From Clostridium sp. CAG:411 (lineage in GTDB: Bacteria > Bacillota > Clostridia > Lachnospirales > Lachnospiraceae), in NCBI GenBank assembly GCA_000437275.1, contig FR899735.1:85843-92922 (forward strand): a stretch of 7,080 nucleotides of DNA, in the 5' to 3' direction. Below the pieces are notes generated by a model. The model searched no databases. It saw only the letters and a program-made list of their open reading frames with translations, and was not told where the DNA came from. Positions 1-5,457 of the stretch are shown here, piece by piece; position 1 is the stretch's first letter, and the number at the start of each line of letters is the position of its first letter. A program made the translations under genes and the position numbers.

Positions 1-660
1 AAGACCGAAACGGATACCTATCAGCCACAGATAACCGATGATCCAAAAGATGTAGAAGAAAAAGAAAAAACGAAAAAAGATAAAATGATTTCTGTGGATT
101 TTATGACATTAAAAACAAAAAATGAGGATATCATTGGATGGCTTTATATTCCAGACAGTGCAATTAGTTATCCATTATTACAAAGTGAAGATAATAGTAA
201 ATATCTACATGAAACCTACGATAAACAAAGCAGCATCTTTGGCAGTATTTTTATGGATTATCGCAATCATTCTGATTTTACTGACAAACATACTATCATT
301 TATGGCCATAATATGAAAAATGGTTCTATGTTTGGTACTTTAAAAAGATATAGCGATACAAATTTTTTTAAAGAACATAGAAATATTTATATTCTTACCG
401 AAAAAGGAACCTTTCGCTATCGTGTGTTCTCCTATCATGTAGCGGATGCTAGTGGTCGTGTATATACCACATCCTTTTCCGATAACAATGCATACAAAGA
501 ATTTTTAAACCTAATTACAGGAAGTTCTTATATGAAAACAAAATTGAAGGCAACTGCAAAGGATAGAACAATTACATTGTCAACTTGTACAGGGCAGGAA
601 GAAAGCCGTTTTGTTGTACATGCAAAATATATGGGAAAAATGGTAGAGAAAGATAAGTAA
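1..660 (+). CDS. srtB: Class B sortase, 5'-truncated by window edge
   Basis: Membrane-bound cysteine transpeptidase. Sortases cleave an LPXTG- or NPQTN-like sorting signal on a secreted protein and join the protein to the cell wall or to a pilus subunit. The frame is open from base 1 to TAA at 658-660, so 219 codons are visible. The sortase fold begins near base 109 with a segment of the type N-D-I-I-G-W-L-x-I-P, followed by YPLLQ-x-x-D-N, both typical of class B. The catalytic triad is visible: His in IYGHNM (codon 307-309), Cys in LSTCTG (586-588) and Arg in ESRFVV (607-609). The ATG at 85 is probably internal. It falls in a Lys/Glu-rich linker, has no convincing ribosome binding site, and would leave no N-terminal membrane anchor, so the true start should be upstream of the window. 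No sorting-signal substrate is encoded in the window, so the target is unknown. The family call is firm; the SrtB subclass is less so. Confidence 0.9.
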   Translation, partial: KTETDTYQPQITDDPKDVEEKEKTKKDKMISVDFMTLKTKNEDIIGWLYIPDSAISYPLLQSEDNSKYLHETYDKQSSIFGSIFMDYRNHSDFTDKHTIIYGHNMKNGSMFGTLKRYSDTNFFKEHRNIYILTEKGTFRYRVFSYHVADASGRVYTTSFSDNNAYKEFLNLITGSSYMKTKLKATAKDRTITLSTCTGQEESRFVVHAKYMGKMVEKDK

Positions 661-676
661 AAATAAAAAAAGGTAG

Positions 677-705
677 TTATATAATCCTTTCTTTCCTCAT
701 AAGAT
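677..705 (+). promoter_or_regulatory. Candidate sigma-E promoter for spoIVA
   Basis: TTATATA at 677-683 matches the sigma-E -35 pattern KMATATT at 5 of 7 positions. After a 14-base spacer, CATAAGAT at 698-705 matches the -10 pattern CATACANT at 6 of 8. The predicted transcript would start near 712, only about 18 bases before spoIVA. In Bacillus subtilis spoIVA is transcribed in the mother cell by sigma-E, so both place and spacing fit. The region is very AT-rich, so partial matches by chance are possible. Confidence 0.42.
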
Positions 706-718
706 AGTTTATAGGATT

Positions 719-724
719 GGAGGG
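719..724 (+). promoter_or_regulatory. Ribosome binding site of spoIVA
   Basis: GGAGGG lies 5 bases before the ATG at 730. It fixes that ATG as the start, in agreement with the N-terminus of known SpoIVA proteins. Confidence 0.8.
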
Positions 725-729
725 ATTGG

Positions 730-2211
730 ATGGAAGGTCAGTTTCAAGTATACAAGGATATGCAAGCAAGAACAAATGGGGAAGTTTATATTGGCGTAGT
801 TGGGCCGGTGCGTACAGGTAAATCAACTTTTATCAAACGATTTATGGATTTACTTGTAATTCCGAATATGAAGGATGTACATAGCCGGGAACGCGCCATT
901 GATGAACTTCCCCAATCTGCTGCCGGAAAAACCATTATGACAACAGAACCCAAATTTATTCCGAAAGAGGCAGCAGAGGTTGTTTTAGATGAAGATAATA
1001 CAAAAGTACAAATACGTTTGATTGATTGCGTGGGATATATGGTCGAAGGTGCCAGTGGACACATGGAGGATGATGAAGAACGAATGGTTAAAACGCCATG
1101 GTCAGATGTGGAGATTCCGTTTTCTAAGGCGGCTGAGATTGGTACGCAAAAGGTAATTACGGAACATGCGACGATAGGCATGGTTGTTACTACAGATGGC
1201 AGTTTCGGAGAAATTGCAAGGGAGCAGTATATTGTTCCAGAAGAGAGAACGATTCAAGAATTGAAAAAACTTGGAAAGCCATTTGTCGTTTTGTTAAATA
1301 CCAGTCATCCATTTCAACAGGAAACAAAGATGTTGGCAAAAGAACTGGAAGAAAAATATAAGACTGCGGTATTGCCAGTGAATTGCGAGCAATTGCGAAA
1401 AGAGGATATTACGCAGCTTATGCGTGGTGTATTGTCCGTATTTCCTATTAGTGAAATTGGTTTTTATATGCCAAAATGGATTAGTATGTTACCATTACAG
1501 CATCCGTTAAAGGAGCAAATGGTAGAAACATTTCGAGCAATACTCAACCGCATGGATCAGATCAAGGATGCAATTCCTGCTAATTTAGAGTGGGATAATG
1601 AATATATAAAGCGTATAAAACTGGATCAAATTGATATGAAAACAGGAAAAATTAGTATCCAGATTGAATTGAAGGAACAATACTATTATCAGACGCTTAG
1701 CGAAATGATTGGTATGGAAATCAAGGGCGAGCGGGAATTGATTAAAATGCTAAAGGAAATGGCAGATAAACGACAGGAATATGATAAAATGGCGATTGCC
1801 AATGAAGAAGTTCGGCAAAAAGGATATGGTGTTGTAACACCTACGGTAGATGAAATTTTAGTAGAAGAACCAGAAATTATCCGACATGGAAATAAATACG
1901 GAGTAAAAATCAAAGCCATTGCGCCATCTGTACACTTGATTAAAGCAAATATAGAAACCGAGATTGCACCAATTGTAGGAAGTGAAGAACAGGCAAAGGA
2001 CTTAATTTCTTATATATCTGAGAATGGGCGAAACAATCCTGCGGGAATTTGGTCTACCAACATATTTGGAAAGTCGATTCGTCAATTGATTGAAGATGGC
2101 ATACAAACGAAGGTTGGAAAACTTACGGATGAAAGCCAACTTAAATTGCAAGACACGATCCAAAAAGTGGTAAATGACAGTAACGGTGGGCTTGTATGCA
2201 TTATTATATAG
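730..2211 (+). CDS. spoIVA: Stage IV sporulation protein A (spore coat morphogenetic ATPase)
   Basis: Complete 493-residue protein, almost the same length as Bacillus subtilis SpoIVA (492) and alignable from end to end from memory. SpoIVA is made in the mother cell, is recruited to the forespore surface by SpoVM, and uses ATP hydrolysis to polymerise irreversibly into the basement layer on which the coat assembles; it is also needed for cortex formation. The N-terminal TRAFAC-type P-loop domain shows Walker A GPVRTGKST (residues 25-33, Lys31), the family segment DELPQSAAGKTIMTTEPKF around 58-76 with the sensor threonines at 71-72, and a DCVG box at 99-102. The middle and C-terminal domains carry conserved pieces such as GYGVVTPTVDE, EPEIIRHG and IWSTNIFGKS. 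The C-terminus ends GGLVCIII, matching the hydrophobic tail needed for localisation in known homologues. It appears monocistronic: a candidate sigma-E promoter lies upstream and a separate strong promoter follows. Confidence 0.97.
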   Translation: MEGQFQVYKDMQARTNGEVYIGVVGPVRTGKSTFIKRFMDLLVIPNMKDVHSRERAIDELPQSAAGKTIMTTEPKFIPKEAAEVVLDEDNTKVQIRLIDCVGYMVEGASGHMEDDEERMVKTPWSDVEIPFSKAAEIGTQKVITEHATIGMVVTTDGSFGEIAREQYIVPEERTIQELKKLGKPFVVLLNTSHPFQQETKMLAKELEEKYKTAVLPVNCEQLRKEDITQLMRGVLSVFPISEIGFYMPKWISMLPLQHPLKEQMVETFRAILNRMDQIKDAIPANLEWDNEYIKRIKLDQIDMKTGKISIQIELKEQYYYQTLSEMIGMEIKGERELIKMLKEMADKRQEYDKMAIANEEVRQKGYGVVTPTVDEILVEEPEIIRHGNKYGVKIKAIAPSVHLIKANIETEIAPIVGSEEQAKDLISYISENGRNNPAGIWSTNIFGKSIRQLIEDGIQTKVGKLTDESQLKLQDTIQKVVNDSNGGLVCIII

Positions 2212-2225
2212 TGCAGTTATTGAGA

Positions 2226-2342
2226 AAAGTTGACACTGGTATAGATAAGTGCTATAATAAACTGTCTGTAAGATAAATGATAATAATTACTATTTGGTGA
2301 TTTTGTCATGAAAAAGCAAAGGATAACACATATGTCAACTTT
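2226..2342. repeat. 10-bp perfect inverted repeat flanking the promoter and leader
   Basis: AAAGTTGACA at 2226-2235 is the exact reverse complement of TGTCAACTTT at 2333-2342. The left arm covers the whole -35 hexamer. The right arm ends one base before the AAGGAGG ribosome binding site. The left arm lies upstream of the predicted transcript start, so the two arms cannot pair in that mRNA. If the repeat has a role, it is at the DNA level, for example as two operator half-sites for a looping or cooperative regulator. It may also be chance in AT-rich DNA. Confidence 0.5.
2230..2258 (+). promoter_or_regulatory. Consensus sigma-A promoter with extended -10
   Basis: TTGACA at 2230-2235, a 17-base spacer, and TATAAT at 2253-2258 preceded by TGC (extended -10 TGN). 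Every element is an exact match to the housekeeping sigma-A consensus. It begins 18 bases after the spoIVA stop codon and points at the wall hydrolase gene at 2356. Transcription should start near 2264-2265, giving a leader of about 91 bases. Such a complete match suggests high basal strength in vegetative cells, independent of spoIVA. Confidence 0.88.
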
Positions 2343-2352
2343 AAGGAGGTAA
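2308..2352 (+). CDS. Possible 14-codon leader ORF
   Basis: ATG at 2308 opens a frame encoding MKKQRITHMSTLRR and stops at TAA 2350-2352. GGTGAT at 2296-2301, six bases before the ATG, matches the 3' part of the Shine-Dalgarno consensus. The last two sense codons, AGG AGG, are themselves the Shine-Dalgarno of the downstream gene. The stop lies three bases before the downstream ATG and in the same frame. A ribosome on this ORF would cover or hand over to the main start, so translational coupling is conceivable. No homology is recognised and an ORF this short can occur by chance, so it is a weak call. Confidence 0.22.
   Translation: MKKQRITHMSTLRR
2343..2350 (+). promoter_or_regulatory. Strong ribosome binding site of the NlpC/P60 gene
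   Basis: AAGGAGGT is fully complementary to the 3' end of 16S rRNA and lies 5-6 bases before the ATG at 2356. It decides that start over the upstream in-frame ATGs at 2308 and 2332, which are cut off by TAA at 2350. Confidence 0.9.
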
Positions 2353-2355
2353 CAT

Positions 2356-3567
2356 ATGAAAAGTCACATAGTTAAGTTATCTGCTCTGGGAATAGCAGGA
2401 ATGATTGCTATGTCTGGTACTCCAACACAGATTCAGGCAAAGCAGATAATTTCAACTGAAAAAAGCTCTTTGGCAGGAGAAGAAATATCGTCACCATCAG
2501 GGGTTACAGGCAGCAGTATAAGCATGGTTGAGGCTGGTAGCAGTGCTACGTTAGACGGTGTAAATGCAGTTGTTATTGAGGATCCAATCCTAAATATCAA
2601 ATATGATCGTTTAGGAATTGCCAATGTGAAGAAAACATTAAACGTTCGTGCAAAAGCAAAAAGCAATGCAAAAATTGTTGGCAAGATGGGAAAGAATGCA
2701 GCTTGTAATATTGAGAAAGTTACAAAAGACGGTTGGGCAAAGATTAAATCTGGAGATGTAAAAGGTTATGTAAAAGCGGACGCATTGATTATGGATGAAG
2801 AAGCGGAAGAATTGGCTTTAAAAGTTGGAAAAAAGATTGCTATTGTTAAAACAACTACACTAAATGCAAGATTTTTACCAAGTACACAGTCAAGCAAATA
2901 TACATTAATACCAATCGGCGAAGAACTGGAAGTAGTAAGAGAAAATATTAGTGAAAAATATGTGAATAGCTTTATTAAGAAAAATTTTACAGACAAAAAA
3001 GCAAAGGCAACCATTAAGGGTGTCAACAAAGATGATATGGCAAATGAATTAACAGATTGGTTGTGCGTATCCGTTGATGATGAAAAGGTCTTTGTTGCAA
3101 AAGAATTTGTTTCAATCGCCTATGATTTGAAAAGAGCATATTCTACAACAACAAATACAAACCAGACAGCAGCAAGCACAACAGAGAAAGGATCCGATCA
3201 AAAAGAATCGGTTCGTTCTTCTATGGTAGCATTTGCAAAACAGTATTTAGGAAACCGTTATGTTTATGGTGGTACCAGCTTAACAAATGGAATTGATTGT
3301 TCTGGATTTACCATGCGTATTTATGAGCATTTTGGATACAGCATTCCTAGAACATCATCTGCTCAGGCAGCATATACTACTACGATAGCAGCTTCTGAAG
3401 CAAAACCAGGAGATTTATTCTTCTATGGAAATGGAAGTTCTGTCAGTCATGTTGCTATGTATATTGGTGGTGGACAGGTTATTCATGCAAGTAATGAACG
3501 TACTGGCATTAAGATTTCCAATGCATATTATCGTACACCGATTAAGGTGGGTAGAGTGATAAAATAA
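2356..3567 (+). CDS. Secreted SH3-domain NlpC/P60 peptidoglycan endopeptidase
   Basis: A 403-residue exported cell-wall hydrolase. The N-terminus is a signal peptide (MKSHIVK, then a hydrophobic core to about residue 21) with likely cleavage after I-Q-A28. Residues 87-145 form a bacterial SH3 domain (TLNVRAKAKSNAKIVGKM, then DGWAKIKSGDVKGYVKADAL), expected to bind peptidoglycan. Residues 156-257 look like a second, divergent SH3 unit (TLNARFLPSTQSSKYTLI ... DWLCVSVDDEKVFVAKEFV) with a Lys-rich insertion at about 196-230. A Thr/Ser/Gln-rich linker (263-285) leads to the NlpC/P60 (peptidase C40) domain at 288-403, with catalytic Cys315 in DCSGF, His365 in SHVAMYIG and His377 in VIHAS. Family members cut stem-peptide bonds, typically D-Glu to diamino acid, during growth, separation or turnover. 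The gene has its own strong sigma-A promoter and a terminator after it, so it is probably a single-gene unit. The exact bond and cellular role cannot be told from sequence. Confidence 0.93.
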   Translation: MKSHIVKLSALGIAGMIAMSGTPTQIQAKQIISTEKSSLAGEEISSPSGVTGSSISMVEAGSSATLDGVNAVVIEDPILNIKYDRLGIANVKKTLNVRAKAKSNAKIVGKMGKNAACNIEKVTKDGWAKIKSGDVKGYVKADALIMDEEAEELALKVGKKIAIVKTTTLNARFLPSTQSSKYTLIPIGEELEVVRENISEKYVNSFIKKNFTDKKAKATIKGVNKDDMANELTDWLCVSVDDEKVFVAKEFVSIAYDLKRAYSTTTNTNQTAASTTEKGSDQKESVRSSMVAFAKQYLGNRYVYGGTSLTNGIDCSGFTMRIYEHFGYSIPRTSSAQAAYTTTIAASEAKPGDLFFYGNGSSVSHVAMYIGGGQVIHASNERTGIKISNAYYRTPIKVGRVIK

Positions 3568-3597
3568 TTTTCTCATATTGTTGTAAACGAGAAAATT
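3566..3597 (+). other. AT-rich stem-loop overlapping the stop codon
   Basis: AATTTTCTC at 3566-3574 and GAGAAAATT at 3589-3597 form a perfect 9-bp stem with a 14-base loop. The left arm begins inside the TAA stop codon of the NlpC/P60 gene. The downstream TTTATTTG is only loosely T-rich, so this is more likely a 3'-end structure than a true terminator. A much better terminator follows about 40 bases later. Confidence 0.45.
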
Positions 3598-3637
3598 TAT
3601 TTGTGAACTTTCTTAGAATTTTAATATAAGTTGTTTC

Positions 3638-3682
3638 AAAAAAGTTCCTTTTGAGTTATAATCTCAAGGGGACTTTTTTCTT
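3638..3682 (+). terminator. Intrinsic terminator after the NlpC/P60 gene
   Basis: Left arm 3638-3655 (AAAAAAGTTCCTTTTGAG) pairs with right arm 3663-3679 (CTCAAGGGGACTTTTTT), giving about 17 pairs with one bulged T, two G-T wobbles and a 7-base loop. The right arm runs into TTTTTTCTT. The A-run on the left would supply a T-run on the other strand, so it could also stop transcription from the right, although no minus-strand gene is visible here. It separates the wall hydrolase from the mutS-type genes. Confidence 0.88.
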
Positions 3683-3724
3683 ATAGAAAAGTTTAGCTAC
3701 CAATTAAGAAGAAAATATATGAAT

Positions 3725-3730
3725 GGGAGG
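3725..3730 (+). promoter_or_regulatory. Ribosome binding site of the MutS-like gene
   Basis: GGGAGG ends five bases before the ATG at 3736. This start also gives a natural hydrophobic N-terminal segment. No convincing promoter was found between the terminator and this site. Confidence 0.8.
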
Positions 3731-3735
3731 ATTAC

Positions 3736-5442
3736 ATGGAATTTCAAATTATTTTAATTATTATTGTCGCGTTAGCAGTTTTTCTTTTTGCAAAGTCAAA
3801 ATATGATGAGAAGGAATTGCTGCGAAAATACAATTTAAGAAACGATAATGAATGGGGACAAATCTTAGATGCGAATTATACGCAGGACCATTTTCAGGCA
3901 ATCAAAGAATTTTATTATGCCAATAAAGGGACGCATGATGTAGATGACATTACCTGGAATGATGTGGATATGGACACCATTTTTATGCTTTTAAATCATA
4001 CACATAGTTCTATGGGTGAAGATTATTTATATGCAATGCTTCGCAAACTTCAGGTAAACGAGACGGAGTTAAAGAAAAGGGAGCATTTTATCTCGCTATT
4101 TCAAAAAAATCGAAATGCAAGAAATCAATTGCAGACAGAATTTCGTTTTATGGGTAAGATTAAGGAGTTTTCTCTGTATAAATATATTAATATGGCAGAA
4201 AAGATTCCACCACACAATCCAATTGCCAGTATATTTATGTCTTCTATGCTTCTGGTATCCATTCTTTTGATGGTTATATCCGTATTTGGAGTCTTATCGC
4301 CAATTTATGGAGTTATTTTGTTTGTATTTACCCTGGTAAATAATATTATTCATTACTTTAATCGTAAGGCACAAATAGAAAAGTATTTTCAGGTGTTCAA
4401 ATATATTATTCGTATGCTTGATAATGCAAAAGAATTGACAAAACTGGATATTCCAGAATTAAAAGATGTATTTGCACGAATCAATGAGATCACAAAGCAG
4501 TTTGCAGATGTAGAGAGAGGAGCTTTTTTAGTATTTTTTGATGGAAAAAAAGGGGAAGGCTCTTTTTGGGATTTGAGTTTGGATTATGTTCGTATGATGT
4601 TTCATATAGACTTGATAAAGTTTGATTCTATGACAAAGAAAATTCAGGCACGTACCTCAGAATTGAATGAATTATATGAGACATTAGGATTTTTAGATGC
4701 GATGATTGCAGTAGCATCTTTCCGTACATGGCTTGGAGAAGCAGGTTATTGTATTCCGACTTTAAAGGAAGAAAAAGAAGCACACATCGCTATGAAACAT
4801 GCGTACCATCCAATGTTGGAAAAACCAGTAAAAAATAGTATCCAAGCAGATCGTTGTATTTTGATTACAGGTTCAAATGCATCTGGAAAATCAACATTTA
4901 TTAAAACGGTTGCGATTAATGCCATTTTAGCACAAACCATTCATACTGCGATTGCAGAGAGTTATGAAGCATCGTATTTTAAGGTGTTTTCTTCTATGGC
5001 ACTTCGTGACGATTTACAGGGACATGATAGTTATTATATTGTAGAAATCAAATCGTTGAAACGAATTTTAGAACAGGTTGGTGATACTGTTCCTACGCTA
5101 TGCTTTGTAGATGAGGTGTTACGTGGTACAAATACCTTGGAAAGAATTGCAGCCTCTGCTCAGATTTTGCGTACATTTGCGGATACAAACACAATCTGTT
5201 TTGCGGCAACTCATGATTTGGAACTGACTTCAATTTTGGAAGCACATTATGATAATTACCATTTCCAGGAGGAAATTGTAGACAATCAGGTTGTATTTGA
5301 TTATATGCTTAGAGATGGAAAAGCTAATTCAAGAAATGCGATTAAACTTCTTGGCATGATGGGATATGATGATAAAATTATTAAAAAAGCAGAAGAACTT
5401 GCAAATTATTTCTTGGAAAAAGGTACTTGGGAAACAGTTTAG
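3736..5442 (+). CDS. Membrane-anchored MutS-like ATPase (MutS domain V family)
   Basis: A 568-residue protein of the MutS/ABC ATPase superfamily, not canonical MutS. Residues 4-19 are a hydrophobic N-terminal membrane segment. Residues 166-205 form two more hydrophobic stretches that read as a membrane hairpin. The piece around 73-104 (TWNDVDMDTIFMLLNHTHSS) resembles the start of the MutS core/lever domain, and much of 210-370 looks helical like the lever. The C-terminal ATPase domain has Walker A GSNASGKST (379-387, Lys385), Walker B LCFVDE (455-460, Glu460), the MutS-type RGTNT segment (463-467) and the switch motif AATHDLELTSIL with His493. The mismatch-reading domain with its F-x-E motif, the connector domain and the clamp are not seen, and there is no C-terminal Smr nuclease as in MutS2. 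It is probably an ATP-driven machine fixed at the membrane; its substrate is unknown. It lies 15 bases before mutS and is probably co-transcribed with it. The family call is firm; the function is not. Confidence 0.88.
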   Translation: MEFQIILIIIVALAVFLFAKSKYDEKELLRKYNLRNDNEWGQILDANYTQDHFQAIKEFYYANKGTHDVDDITWNDVDMDTIFMLLNHTHSSMGEDYLYAMLRKLQVNETELKKREHFISLFQKNRNARNQLQTEFRFMGKIKEFSLYKYINMAEKIPPHNPIASIFMSSMLLVSILLMVISVFGVLSPIYGVILFVFTLVNNIIHYFNRKAQIEKYFQVFKYIIRMLDNAKELTKLDIPELKDVFARINEITKQFADVERGAFLVFFDGKKGEGSFWDLSLDYVRMMFHIDLIKFDSMTKKIQARTSELNELYETLGFLDAMIAVASFRTWLGEAGYCIPTLKEEKEAHIAMKHAYHPMLEKPVKNSIQADRCILITGSNASGKSTFIKTVAINAILAQTIHTAIAESYEASYFKVFSSMALRDDLQGHDSYYIVEIKSLKRILEQVGDTVPTLCFVDEVLRGTNTLERIAASAQILRTFADTNTICFAATHDLELTSILEAHYDNYHFQEEIVDNQVVFDYMLRDGKANSRNAIKLLGMMGYDDKIIKKAEELANYFLEKGTWETV

Positions 5443-5447
5443 AGAAA

Positions 5448-5452
5448 GAGGA
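5448..5452 (+). promoter_or_regulatory. Ribosome binding site of mutS
   Basis: GAGGA within AGAGGAAG lies five bases before the ATG at 5458. The whole gap from the previous stop codon is 15 bases, too short for a separate promoter with its own leader, which supports co-transcription. Confidence 0.7.
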
Positions 5453-5457
5453 AGAAA

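Noticed and set aside
85..87. ATG at 85 as the true start of the sortase
   Set aside because: The frame is open upstream to base 1, no proper ribosome binding site precedes this ATG, and starting here would remove the membrane anchor every sortase needs.
667..695. Hairpin AAAGG ... CCTTT after the sortase as a terminator
   Set aside because: Only about five outer pairs with an AT-rich interior, and the following CTTTCC is not a proper T-run; too weak to call.
786..1181. Minus-strand open frame of 131 codons inside spoIVA, and similar ones at 1689-1919, 2433-2684, 2766-3029, 4746-4940 and 6240-6469
   Set aside because: All are opposite-strand shadows of strongly supported genes, with Ser/Ile-rich low-complexity translations and no supported start sites.
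2309..2338. Minus-strand promoter using TTGACA formed by the right arm of the inverted repeat (2333-2338)
   Set aside because: At 17-18 bases on the minus strand the -10 position reads TTTTTC or TTTTCA, not TATAAT-like, and no minus-strand gene follows.
3692..3721. TTTAGC / TATATG as a promoter for the MutS-like gene
   Set aside because: Poor -35 and only a fair -10; the predicted start would fall on the ribosome binding site.
3736..5442. MutS-like gene as mutS2
   Set aside because: MutS2 is about 780 residues, soluble and carries a C-terminal Smr domain. This protein is 568 residues, has hydrophobic membrane segments and ends soon after the ATPase domain.
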